Made by a program: the position numbers and the translations under genes. Source: Lentisphaera araneosa HTCC2155 (GTDB lineage: Bacteria > Verrucomicrobiota > Lentisphaeria > Lentisphaerales > Lentisphaeraceae). From it: 64,000 nucleotides of DNA. The notes beneath the pieces were generated by a model. The model saw only the letters and a list, made by a program, of their open reading frames with translations, ran no database searches and had not been told where the DNA came from. Numbering within the stretch: the first letter of the stretch is position 1; each line of letters opens with the position of its first letter. The stretch is from NCBI RefSeq assembly GCF_000170755.1, contig NZ_ABCK01000009.1, positions 124,001 to 188,000 of the forward strand. The letters run 5' to 3'. Shown here in pieces: positions 43,878 to 52,724 of this stretch.

Positions 43878-46620
43878 AGTTTGTTTTCCTTAAAGCTTGA
43901 AGTTCTTTTTTGAGCTTTTTAAGTTTGTTTTTTTGACCTTTATTGAGTTTGAGTTGCTGGATCTCTGAAATGATTTGATTTACTTTATTTTGATTCTGCA
44001 TAGAAGCTGCCAGTTTACATATATTGACTTTTAGATTGTAAACTTGACCACCCTTTGCTTTTTTGAGCTGATCTTCAAGCCGTTTTGTAAGTTGTTCTGC
44101 AAGATCGTTATTAGGCGCTTTTAATAGGATAGCTACTGTATAGTCAATGCTTCTTTTAATAATCACCCCTTGTACTTTGGAACTTATGATTTTTTGAAAT
44201 AACGGTAGAGCATCTTCATATTCATCTAGATTTTTATAAGCAATAGCAAGATGGTAAGCATTAAATTCTGACGGGCTTAATTGATAAGCTTTTTCGAAAT
44301 AGGTTTTAGCTTCAGTAAATTTCTTTTGGTGCTCTAGTTTATTGCCGAGGTAGACGTTTACTGCAGCATTAGTTTCTAATAACTTTGTTGTTTGAAGGTA
44401 TTCTCTATGTTTTTTATTGGAAGCAAGGTCAGGGTTTTGAGTTTTATGAATTCTAAATCTCAGATTAGATAATTTAAACTTTCCCTTTGGGTAATTATTG
44501 TAACTGGCACCGATTTGAAAGCGCTTTATTTTATCTAAATCTATTTTGATAATGTCGAAATAATTACCATCATTGACATCGTATTGAAGTGTGTCTTCCC
44601 AAAGTTTTATATTCATTTTATATGATTCAGCTTTAGGTAAAAAGCATGCTGTCCAGATTTTTTTACTAGGAACTTCGTGACCGGTTAAAGTTTTCTTCCC
44701 ATCAATATGGACGCTCACTCTATTGCTGTGTTTTTCAGGAACTGCTACGAATGTGAACATCGAAATCTGATTATAATTGTCTAAATGCTCAACTTCATAT
44801 TCTATTTCAAAATGGCTATCCATAGCCCGATGGTATTTAAAAGAGCTAGCTTTTATGGAGTCTATAATAACAGATGACTTATCAATCACTTGTACTGAGC
44901 TGATGTTATTTGTGAAAAGATTTGCTAAATCTTTGGTGAAATCAATTTCCACCCATTCGCCATTTTGTAAAGTGATTTCTGTTTTGATTCGTAGTTCTAA
45001 GAGATCAAGTACGGGTTTTAGAGCTATAGAAGAATTGTTAGATTGGATAGTTTTGAGCTCTTCGAGGTATGTTTTAAGATCCTCAAGTTCTATTTGACTT
45101 AGGGCAGTATTGCTAAAGTCTGACAATACTTGAGAAGCAATGTATTTGAGTTTGTCACTATATTCGGAGTGTTCTATATGAGCAGCAGATTTAAAAATCT
45201 TTAAATCACGTATATTTGTTTTAGCTTCACCAAAATCTAAATTTTCTGATGAATACATTTGCTCAAGTTTATCGATTTTGTTAAATTGTTCGGTGTAAAT
45301 ACAGAGTTCTAAATACCTATCTCCAAAATTGATAGGATCTTTTTTGAATCGAATATTTTCATTTTTTGCATGGTAGTAACCTAAGAGCATTTCTTCGGTA
45401 ATATCTACAATGTTGAATTCCTGAATTTTAGCCCAGGCTTGCTTACGATTATCATAATCTTTACGTATTGCACGGATTGTTCCCCAAATCATGAGGGGGA
45501 TTTGCGTGTCGTAACGCTTGGTTGCAGCACAGGCCTTTCCGAATTGCACGAGTTGTGCTTGTGAACCTCCCCAGCGCGGTTGAATAGCCCAAATATATGT
45601 ATTGTAAACAGGGTAGTAATCGAATTCGATTTTGACAGCTTCATAAAACCATTCAAGAGCAGTTTTTTCAGATTGGCCGGCGGTAGCAATAGTAATCATT
45701 CTTTGGGGAGCTTCAGGACATTTTGGATTGATTTCAAAAGCTTTAGTATAAAATTCGCCTGCTTTGTTTAAATGCTCATGGAAAATGGGCCAAGCCTCTT
45801 TTTTAACTGTACTAGCATATCCGCTACCTCTTACGTCCCAAGCCTGTTTTACATTAAGCTGGCCTTTTAGCATGTTCATGATCCAAGGGTGTATCTTTGG
45901 GTTGTCTTTAAGGAGTGTTTTTATATTTTCAACATCGTTTCTTCGGTCAATAATCACGTCGTATAAATGCCACCATGCGTATCGTAGTTGATGAGGATCA
46001 TCTGTAAGTTCGGTTAACCATTTTCGAGTGTTTGAAAGTGTACTCATTTCTTTGACATGGTAGGAAGTCCAGTTTTCGAACATAGCTCTTACATAAGGCG
46101 AGTATTTTTTTATGGACTGATTGCTAATGTTGATTTTCTGGTGAAGGTAGTTGTGAGTGAAAGCTAGTGTAAAAGGGTCTTTTGGTCGGTGCTTTAGAAT
46201 CTCTCGACATTGCTCTTTGACATAATCATAACTTGGAAAGTCGCCAATCATTGCCATGCGATTGGTATAATCTTCAATAGCAATCAAGACAAGTTTTTTA
46301 AGCTCTGGAGGATCAATTGATTTAGCTTGATATTCACGTATGAGTTCTTGCTTAAATTCACCGCGTTTTGCGAGGTGATCACGATGAGAAGCGCCATCTA
46401 AAGGGATTATGACTTTTTCAAATTCAGGAGGTTTAATTTTAAAATCCATGGGGATTTCGAAGAGTTCACCATTGGGTTTTCTTAGAATTATAATTTTTTT
46501 GTCATGATCAATTTTTTCTATTTCAAAATCACCATCACTTTCAAAACTAAAAGTTGTCTCATTTGCATAGCTCGCAATTGTGAAACAAATAAAAATTAAA
46601 TAAATAGCCCATCTCGGCAT
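43861..46620 (-). CDS. Large secreted TPR-containing protein of unknown function
   Basis: A 919-residue protein with a signal peptide (MPRWAIYLIFICFTIASYA). A short PPIase-unrelated beta segment (residues 25-65) is followed by long helical repeats. TPR units are visible at about 730-820 (AAVNVYLGNKLEHQKKFTEA, YQLSPSEFNAYHLAIAYKNL). A beta-sandwich stretch near 530-690 resembles a carbohydrate- or ligand-binding module (YNQISMFTFVAVPEKHSNRV). I do not recognise a catalytic domain. No partner gene is evident; the neighbouring sulfatase is upstream on the same strand with a 113-base gap. Confidence 0.6.
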   Translation of the reverse strand: MPRWAIYLIFICFTIASYANETTFSFESDGDFEIEKIDHDKKIIILRKPNGELFEIPMDFKIKPPEFEKVIIPLDGASHRDHLAKRGEFKQELIREYQAKSIDPPELKKLVLIAIEDYTNRMAMIGDFPSYDYVKEQCREILKHRPKDPFTLAFTHNYLHQKINISNQSIKKYSPYVRAMFENWTSYHVKEMSTLSNTRKWLTELTDDPHQLRYAWWHLYDVIIDRRNDVENIKTLLKDNPKIHPWIMNMLKGQLNVKQAWDVRGSGYASTVKKEAWPIFHEHLNKAGEFYTKAFEINPKCPEAPQRMITIATAGQSEKTALEWFYEAVKIEFDYYPVYNTYIWAIQPRWGGSQAQLVQFGKACAATKRYDTQIPLMIWGTIRAIRKDYDNRKQAWAKIQEFNIVDITEEMLLGYYHAKNENIRFKKDPINFGDRYLELCIYTEQFNKIDKLEQMYSSENLDFGEAKTNIRDLKIFKSAAHIEHSEYSDKLKYIASQVLSDFSNTALSQIELEDLKTYLEELKTIQSNNSSIALKPVLDLLELRIKTEITLQNGEWVEIDFTKDLANLFTNNISSVQVIDKSSVIIDSIKASSFKYHRAMDSHFEIEYEVEHLDNYNQISMFTFVAVPEKHSNRVSVHIDGKKTLTGHEVPSKKIWTACFLPKAESYKMNIKLWEDTLQYDVNDGNYFDIIKIDLDKIKRFQIGASYNNYPKGKFKLSNLRFRIHKTQNPDLASNKKHREYLQTTKLLETNAAVNVYLGNKLEHQKKFTEAKTYFEKAYQLSPSEFNAYHLAIAYKNLDEYEDALPLFQKIISSKVQGVIIKRSIDYTVAILLKAPNNDLAEQLTKRLEDQLKKAKGGQVYNLKVNICKLAASMQNQNKVNQIISEIQQLKLNKGQKNKLKKLKKELQALRKTNFTKAA

Positions 46621-46733
46621 AATACACTCCCATGTTTTAGTTAGGCCTAAAAGTAATGTTTATGTATTACTGGTCAACTTCTTAATTCTTCTTAAATTAA
46701 GTCTATGTCACAATTTATATGTAAAATTAATTG

Positions 46734-47999
46734 TTATGGATTCCACCAGGCATCGATTTCTTTTTTGAGCTTACTGACTTTTTCGGGGTTTTGATTGGCG
46801 AGGTTCTTTTTCTGCATGGGGTCATTTTTGAGGTCAAAGAGCTCGATTTTATCTTCTGGAGTAGGTTTCTGCCAGCCTTTTAAATCAAGTTTTGGATCGG
46901 GTGTGCTCCATACGGTGAGTTTCCATTTTTTACCGACGTATGAACGGGCGCGTAGGCCTGCTTCTGGGCGATTGACATCGAGCATGTCGTGTGTGAAGCA
47001 GCCGAGGAAAATGCTATCGCGATTATTAACCGCATTAAAATCTAGGAGATCGATGCCAGGAAGTTCTTTGGGTATCTCGACGCCAGCGGCAGCAAGAATA
47101 GTGGGGACGATGTCGATATTGCTCGCTAAATTTTCTTTGTCCACTTGAGGAGAAAGCTTACCGGGCCATTTGATCATGATAGGAGTGCGAACGCCTTGTT
47201 CATGCGGAGAAGCTTTCACGGAGCCTCTGCCCATGCTACCCCAGCCATTATCACAGATATAAACAATCATGGTCTTATCAGTCAGCTTCTTTTGATCGAG
47301 ATAATCGAGCAATTGGCCGCAAGTCTCATCGAACCATTCGCACATCGCATAGTATTTGGATTGCCCCTTAGCCCCCAGGGCTTGGTACTTATCTTCCAAA
47401 CGCTTTGGTGGTGTGTGAGGTGTGTGAGGCATGAAGGGCGCATACCAAATGAGGAAGGGTTTGTTTTGAGACTGAGCTTCGTCAATAAAATCATAAATGG
47501 GTTGCATCGTTTCGCGTCCAATACTCAAGGAATATTCGGAGCCATGGCGAAGAGTAGGGCCCATGTCATGGGTGAAACCTGAGTTTTTTGGATCCGCATG
47601 CCAGTACTTACCCGTTTGTAGAGAAAGGTAGCCTTTGCTAGCCAGTAGAGCTGGCACTTGTGGGCATTCTTTAAATTTCTCAATCCATGGTTTACGGCTA
47701 ATTCCCGAAAGTGGATCGTTACCCGTTTGGCCATTTTGGTGTGAATAAAGCCCCGTAATGATAGTGGTGATGGAAGGGCCGCAGACTGAAGTCGCCACAT
47801 AGCCGCGTTCATAGACCACGCTCTCACTCGCAAGTTTATCGATGCGTGGCGTATCAATGAGCGTGTGGCCCATAAAACTATAGTCAGCATAAGCTTGGTC
47901 ATCACTGAGGATCATGACGATGTTGAGGAGTTCAGTTTGCTTGGCAAAAGCGCCACAAGCACAAAGTAGCAGTAGGGTGAAAAGTCTATAGGGATTCAT
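46734..47999 (-). CDS. Secreted sulfatase with altered CGPSI active-site motif
   Basis: A 421-residue S1-type sulfatase with a signal peptide (ending near ACGAFAKQ; a lipoprotein variant is possible because of LLCAC). Metal ligands are in MILSDDQ (D33, D34). The modification motif reads CGPSI (C73): the usual CxPSR has Ile instead of Arg after Ser. The cysteine, proline and serine remain, and the later VYICDNGWGSMGRGS metal site is intact. Loss of the arginine may affect formylglycine formation or the stabilising salt bridge, so activity is uncertain. It resembles planctomycete sulfatases of the iduronate-sulfatase/heparan type. Confidence 0.82.
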   Translation of the reverse strand: MNPYRLFTLLLLCACGAFAKQTELLNIVMILSDDQAYADYSFMGHTLIDTPRIDKLASESVVYERGYVATSVCGPSITTIITGLYSHQNGQTGNDPLSGISRKPWIEKFKECPQVPALLASKGYLSLQTGKYWHADPKNSGFTHDMGPTLRHGSEYSLSIGRETMQPIYDFIDEAQSQNKPFLIWYAPFMPHTPHTPPKRLEDKYQALGAKGQSKYYAMCEWFDETCGQLLDYLDQKKLTDKTMIVYICDNGWGSMGRGSVKASPHEQGVRTPIMIKWPGKLSPQVDKENLASNIDIVPTILAAAGVEIPKELPGIDLLDFNAVNNRDSIFLGCFTHDMLDVNRPEAGLRARSYVGKKWKLTVWSTPDPKLDLKGWQKPTPEDKIELFDLKNDPMQKKNLANQNPEKVSKLKKEIDAWWNP

Positions 48000-48131
48000 G
48001 TTTTCCTGTGGGTGATCTTATGTTTGACGTGTTAGCTAAGTAAACATAGGATTTTTTATTCTGTTACGAATCCATGGGAAATTCCAACAAAAAGCCAGTA
48101 GAGAAGGCCTTCCTAAAGAACTTGAGCTAGG

Positions 48132-48557
48132 CTAAGCATTAAGATTTTTAACATTATTGTGAGCCATGTTTTCCAGCTGGACGTAAAGAGCAACGACGTC
48201 GAATTTTTTTGGGAACTCAAAGGTTTTGGAGCCGAGTAAGAGCTCGTTGGCTTTACGGTAAGGGGAACGAATATAAGTGATGGTGATTTCGCTATCATCC
48301 ACACCCATGCCGGCCGTTTCGCAGCTGACTTCGCAAATGGTGTCTAAGTAAATAGAGTGGATGCGCGTTTTCTTGCCTGTGGCACCTTGCGTATCAAAGT
48401 CCAAGATTCGTAAATTAGTAAAAATTAGTGTGTCGCGAACGAGTTTGAAGCCAGTTTGAATTTCTTCTCCTTCAATGAGGTAAGCCCCGTGCTTTTTTTG
48501 GAGCTCTTCTAAACTAACTTCTGAATAATTGCCAAAAAGGCCCTGAAAAAATCCCAT
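48132..48557 (-). CDS. Bacterial PH-domain protein
   Basis: A 141-residue cytoplasmic protein of the bacterial PH domain (PF08000) family: a short helical N-terminus, then FTNLRILDFDTQGATGKKT, a beta-hairpin core and a C-terminal helix (FDVVALYVQLENMAH). Proteins of this family are of unknown function but often form ring oligomers. It has no obvious operon partner; terminators were not seen. Confidence 0.75.
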   Translation of the reverse strand: MGFFQGLFGNYSEVSLEELQKKHGAYLIEGEEIQTGFKLVRDTLIFTNLRILDFDTQGATGKKTRIHSIYLDTICEVSCETAGMGVDDSEITITYIRSPYRKANELLLGSKTFEFPKKFDVVALYVQLENMAHNNVKNLNA

Positions 48558-48734
48558 TGTGTATCTCCGTTTTGATTAAGCAGTAATTTACTGCTCTAGA
48601 TGAATTAGGTAAAGTGGAGGCTAGAGGATTTTTGAGATGAAGCGAAGCTTATTCACTCTTGGATGAATTTCTTATTGCCCTATGGAAAATATTGCCACTC
48701 TCATTACTTTAGCGAAAAAATTTAAGGATAAAAA

Positions 48735-48962
48735 ATGATTACAAAAAATCAGCTTGTGAGTCTGGATTACTTCATCAAAGATGAAGCGGGTCAGGTTTTA
48801 GAGAGTTCTGCTGAAGGCTTATTAACGTATTTACATGGCTATGGCTCCCTACCGAGCCCCTTAGAGCAAGCGCTCGAAGGGAAAGATCAAGGGGCAAATG
48901 CCTGTTTAGATGTTCCTGTATTCAATGTTATGGTGAACACGATGCGAGTTTATTTATTGGGA
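48735..48962 (+). pseudogene. Broken slyD-type FKBP copy
   Basis: The first 58 residues are closely related to the intact SlyD-like gene at 49770 (shared SLDYFIKDE, SSAEGLLTYLHGYG, LEGKDQG). At about residue 60 a one-base deletion shifts the frame: read in the next frame the DNA gives QCYGEHDASLFIG, matching QCFGERNEELF of the intact copy. The similarity ends at about 48960, where the 3' end of the convergent lipoprotein gene begins. The reading frame after the shift is meaningless (93 codons total). Only the N-terminal half of the PPIase is present, so it is not expected to work. Confidence 0.8.
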
Positions 48963-49414
48963 ATAATTTTTTGGACTTCTTTTAAGGATATAATTCTATC
49001 GATTTCTTTTTTGTAATCACCATCTTTTATTTCATTTGGCATTTGAGATATAGAAATTTTTGAATTTTCAGTCGTGATTATAAAAATTCTTCCTGTATTA
49101 AAGTCGTAGTTATTCCCATTGATATTCATACTTTTTGATGATGCAGAATATTCAATTGATGGACCTTCAAGAGGTTTGATGTACCCTTTCCATGCAGACC
49201 CATCGTGCCCTTTCCATTCAGTCCCACCAGAACTTATAGTTCCAATTGAGCTAATATCACTACATATTATAAAACCCAAAGTTTTGTCTGATTTGATTCC
49301 GAAGGTAATAACTTTAGAATTTATACTTCTACTTCCGCCTCCAATTTGCTCGCTACAGCTAATCAGACTTATCAATAAGCTGACTACTAAGATGAAATTT
49401 ACCGGTTTTATCAT
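48950..49414 (-). CDS. Hypothetical lipoprotein overlapping the broken slyD
   Basis: A 154-residue protein with a lipoprotein signal peptide and lipobox LISC (MIKPVNFILVVSLLISLISC). The mature part is a small beta-rich domain (VITFGIKSDKTLGFIICSD, GGTEWKGHDGSAWKGY). The ATG at 49414 is chosen because AGGA lies ten bases upstream; a start five codons earlier at 49429 has no ribosome-binding site. Its 3' end overlaps the remnant slyD. Family not recognised. Confidence 0.6.
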   Translation of the reverse strand: MIKPVNFILVVSLLISLISCSEQIGGGSRSINSKVITFGIKSDKTLGFIICSDISSIGTISSGGTEWKGHDGSAWKGYIKPLEGPSIEYSASSKSMNINGNNYDFNTGRIFIITTENSKISISQMPNEIKDGDYKKEIDRIISLKEVQKIIPNK

Positions 49415-49539
49415 TTGTTGGGTCCTCATGTTCTTATTAACATAAGTAAGCAAACTCCTTTTGAACTTCGTCGTTACAAACCTTAATGATTTTGATGCAG
49501 TAAAATTTGGCAGGTGTTGAATAAAAGGTATTCGCAGCT

Positions 49540-49557
49540 AAGGAGTCGGGACTCCTT
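49540..49557. repeat. Perfect palindrome AAGGAGTC-GG-GACTCCTT
   Basis: An 8-bp perfect inverted repeat around GG, nested in a larger imperfect one (AGCTAAGGA at 49537 and TCCTAGCT at about 49587). It lies in the 355-base gap between the lipoprotein and slyD that holds no credible gene. It has the look of a REP-like element; there is no T run, so it is not an obvious terminator. Confidence 0.5.
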
Positions 49558-49769
49558 GCAGGGAGAGTTTGAGGAGGAGCGGCGTCCTAGCTCATATATA
49601 GATTTATCGAAGAGATCTCTATTCCTCTCGAACACCCCTAGAAAGAACTTGCTAGTCCTTTACCATGTGAAGCTTATTGATGAAAACAGAGTTTCCCTTA
49701 TAATATTTTCTTTACTCATGGAAAAATTAAATAATTTGGTTAGCGTGGGGAAAAATTAAGGAATTGATT

Positions 49770-50339
49770 ATGATTACAAAAAATCAGGTTGTGAGTCTGG
49801 ATTACTTTATTAAGGATGAAAAGGGCAATACGCTCGAGAGTTCAGCGGAGGGCTTATTAACATATTTACATGGCTATGGTCACTTGCCAATCGCACTGGA
49901 AAGAGCTCTGGAAGGTAAAGATCAGGGAACGCATGTTTCTTTAACGCTTCCTCCAGTTCAATGTTTTGGAGAACGAAATGAAGAACTCTTTAGAGTTGTT
50001 GGGCCCGAGATGTTTGAGGATGGGCTCGAGATTAAGGCGGGCTTGAGTTTTCAGAATATGACCGAGCATGGGCCTCAGCTCATTCGCGTGGTTAAAGTCG
50101 ATGGAAATCAAATTACAATTGATTCCAACCACCCCTACGCAGGGAAAAACTTAACTTGGGACGTGGTGGTCTTATCCATGCGTCACGCCAATGCTGAAGA
50201 AATGCAACAGGGCTATGCCTCGGGCATGTACACGGGTAAGGGCTGCGGAGCTCGCAAATCTTGCGAAGATCGCAATGCCTGCACAACTGAAGACAAATCC
50301 TGCCACGACCACGATCATAGCCAAGGCTGCAGTCATTAG
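49770..50339 (+). CDS. slyD: SlyD-like FKBP-type peptidyl-prolyl isomerase
   Basis: A 189-residue cytoplasmic prolyl isomerase and chaperone. The FKBP core starts with VVSLDYFIKDEKGNTLESS, keeps the insert-in-flap region of SlyD, and ends with a cysteine/histidine-rich tail (GKGCGARKSC, DKSCHDHDHSQGCSH) that binds nickel or other metals in SlyD. The ATG at 49770 has AAGGAA before it. Upstream lies a broken copy, so this is the working member of a tandem duplication. Confidence 0.88.
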   Translation: MITKNQVVSLDYFIKDEKGNTLESSAEGLLTYLHGYGHLPIALERALEGKDQGTHVSLTLPPVQCFGERNEELFRVVGPEMFEDGLEIKAGLSFQNMTEHGPQLIRVVKVDGNQITIDSNHPYAGKNLTWDVVVLSMRHANAEEMQQGYASGMYTGKGCGARKSCEDRNACTTEDKSCHDHDHSQGCSH

Positions 50340-51298
50340 TTTGAATTGATGGTTTAGCATTAAGCTTGAGTCGGAAGTCTAGGGACGCTGTCCCTGTCCC
50401 TGCGAGGGTGGCTACCCATCGACGAGCAGAAGGGCAATGATGAATTACTTACAAGAATGAGTTTTTACTGCAGTGAGCCTGCGAACGATCTGCAGCGAAT
50501 GAAATGAGCGATCGGCTAACTTTTTCAAGTCTGTCCCCATGCCTGCGAGGGTGGCTACCCATCGACGAGCAGAAGGGTAAGGTTAATTTTGAATGGTGAA
50601 TTGTAAATTTTGAATTGTTTTAACTCTGCGTCACAGCGCCTCTGCGTGATGAGATTAAATCTGTAAGTAAAGTCGATTTGAAAATAGCTACAACACGTGA
50701 ACAAAAACTTAGTGTCTTGGCGTCTTCGCGAGAGGATTCTATAGCTTGCTCTCATTTGTAAATTAACTCACGCAGAGTCGCGGAGGCGCAGAGAGGTGTC
50801 AAGGGCAATGATGAATTACTTACAAGAATGATTTTTTACTGCAGTGAGCCTGCGAACGATCTGCAGGCGAAGCCGATCTGCCAACTTTTATGATTTTAAC
50901 CACTGAAAAGTACAGAAAAACACAGAAAGGTTTGTGAGGATTTGCGGGCTTCAAAATGATTTTTTGCTAAGGAATTAAGAGCAATTATAAATTTTGAAAC
51001 TCTACGTCTCCACGACTCTGCGTGATGAGATTAAATCTGTAAGTAAAGCCGACCTATCAACAACTATAATAAGTGAACAAAAAACTTCGTGCCTTGGCGT
51101 CTTAGCGAGAGACCTCTAAGACTTATTCCTATCTGTCAATAAAAGAGTGTTTGAGTTAAATTAACTCACGCAGAGGCGCGAAGGCGCAGAGAGCAATAGA
51201 TGATTGAAAAATGGATTAGTGGAGTCGGCGCTTGGAGTTTAACCATGGAAATTTTCCATCCTATTTTGAAGTCCTATAAAACCAAGGTTAAAATTTTA
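50340..51298. repeat. Repeat-rich intergenic region (four repeat types)
   Basis: No gene is credible here. Type A (GGGACGCTGTCC...GCTACCCATCGACGAGC): 50381-50433 and 50530-50579. Type B, ~180-195 bases whose ends are inverted copies of CTCTGCGTGATGAG / CTCACGCAGAG and could fold into a long hairpin: 50619-50800 and 50995-51192. Type C (ACTGCAGTGAGCCTGCGAACG): 50467-50514 and 50838-50880. Type D (AAAAGTACAGAAAAACACAG): about 50895-50950. Copies recur at 54.8-55.5, 57.4 and 59.4 kb. Confidence 0.8.
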
Positions 51299-52714
51299 CT
51301 ATTTAATAGATTCAAATAGTTGTTTAGCCGTTTCGTTTGCTTTTGTAGAAAAATCAGAAGTGTTAAAATCCTTTTTGTCAGCAAGGAGAATAAGGTGAAC
51401 ACCTGGGCTTTTTCTAAAACCTAGCGTTTGCCACAAATAATCATTATGGTTTGAAACGAGTTTGTCTTTAATGATAAAAAATTCTGTAAACCAGCGTTCG
51501 CCATCGGTTTTTACTGATTTTAATTCCGTGCCTTTTAAATAGATGCCGCGATATTGTAGGCAGACCTCAAGAGCGTGGTGCCTATTATTACCTTGTGGAT
51601 CATACCATAATAATCCAAGTTTTGGGGATTGATCATTAAGTCTCAGTTGGTAGCCCATGCCCTGAATCACCTTTTTTTTGATTGTGCTTGGTGGTTTTAA
51701 ATGCTTAGAATCTAAACTAAATAGGGTTGAGGAAATAAATGGAAGAAAAAGAACTGTAGCGATACAGGATGTTAGTACACCATTTAGCCTTGAGTTTGTT
51801 GGTTCAGTTGATCGTTTAGGCGGTATGTTAGTAACTTTATGCCACTTTAATACAGTGAATATGAAAATTGTAATGGCCCATATATCCGCATAGGGGATTA
51901 GTACAAATAGTGGGCATGATGCGCTTAGACATAAAAAGCCTGGGATACTTAATAACCATTTCGAATTGACTGTGAGGGGACAGACTAATAACCAAGGTAG
52001 CCACAAAGATTCAATTCCAGACCAGCTTATTGCGATAGCAATACTTACCCATAAACCAAGAGCTCTGAAATTAAAAACTTCACTATGATCTTTGTAATTG
52101 CTATTTAAAAGTAAGAACAATACACCAATGGCAGTGACCCAATGATTACTTAAATTGAGTAATGGAGCAATGAGTCCAATAACTGCTGAAATATGTAAAA
52201 GTTCAAAACACAGTGATTTTTTTGAGCGTTTTGTATCCCTTGGAATAGCATACAGGGCAAATGGTATTAACCAAAATAACCCCCAAAAATAATGCATCTG
52301 TGGGGTCTCGACTTCAGGATACAGGAAATAGCGATAAGCAACTAAGGTTAAGATTCTTAAGACATTAGATAAAATGGCTAAGGGTATCATGCATAGCATT
52401 TTCAGCCAGTAACTGGAATTCTGTGGGCTATGGCGATTCATCCAAGCATATATAGCTAAAAGAACTAGTAAGATGTTCATGCCAGCACAATCTCGAGTCC
52501 AAGGAATGCTTAAGTGAGCAACGTTGAAGTTAACTCCTTGATCACTGACTGCTAAGCCCGTTAGGCTTATTATAAATAAGGCAATAGGTTTGCAAATACT
52601 GCCATATATATCTACGACAATATCCGATGACGAGAGTGTAGAAAAAATTAAGAGGGGTAATAGACCCTTCCATAAAGGATGAGTGTCATTTGGCTTATTC
52701 TCAGTATCGGTCAT
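51299..52714 (-). CDS. Exosortase fused to an EpsI-like domain
   Basis: A 471-residue membrane protein with several helices. The transpeptidase triad of exosortases is visible: C76 in TRDCAGMNILL, R120 in LSNVLRILTL and H141 in MHYFWGLFWLIPF. Exosortases cleave C-terminal sorting signals of exported proteins and attach them to the surface. The C-terminal ~160 residues resemble EpsI/DUF3485 (GLLWYDPQGNNRHHALEVCLQY: a His followed by a conserved Cys). The gene is ten bases after the first of two adjacent target proteins, so it is a dedicated module. The specific Xrt subfamily is not assigned. Confidence 0.85.
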   Translation of the reverse strand: MTDTENKPNDTHPLWKGLLPLLIFSTLSSSDIVVDIYGSICKPIALFIISLTGLAVSDQGVNFNVAHLSIPWTRDCAGMNILLVLLAIYAWMNRHSPQNSSYWLKMLCMIPLAILSNVLRILTLVAYRYFLYPEVETPQMHYFWGLFWLIPFALYAIPRDTKRSKKSLCFELLHISAVIGLIAPLLNLSNHWVTAIGVLFLLLNSNYKDHSEVFNFRALGLWVSIAIAISWSGIESLWLPWLLVCPLTVNSKWLLSIPGFLCLSASCPLFVLIPYADIWAITIFIFTVLKWHKVTNIPPKRSTEPTNSRLNGVLTSCIATVLFLPFISSTLFSLDSKHLKPPSTIKKKVIQGMGYQLRLNDQSPKLGLLWYDPQGNNRHHALEVCLQYRGIYLKGTELKSVKTDGERWFTEFFIIKDKLVSNHNDYLWQTLGFRKSPGVHLILLADKKDFNTSDFSTKANETAKQLFESIK

Positions 52715-52724
52715 TTTTTTACTT

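Noticed and set aside
47145-47582. Plus-strand 145-codon frame antisense to the second sulfatase
   Set aside because: It is a shadow of the strongly conserved sulfatase on the other strand.
49514-49759. 81-codon plus-strand reading frame before slyD
   Set aside because: Starts from a weak codon context, runs through a palindromic repeat and has no recognisable domain or ribosome-binding site.
50555-50755. Minus-strand 66-codon frame in repeat B
   Set aside because: It lies entirely in a dispersed repeat and differs between copies.
51200-51319. 39-codon reading frame overlapping the exosortase end
   Set aside because: Overlaps a convincing gene's 3' end, starts in a repeat, has no ribosome-binding site.
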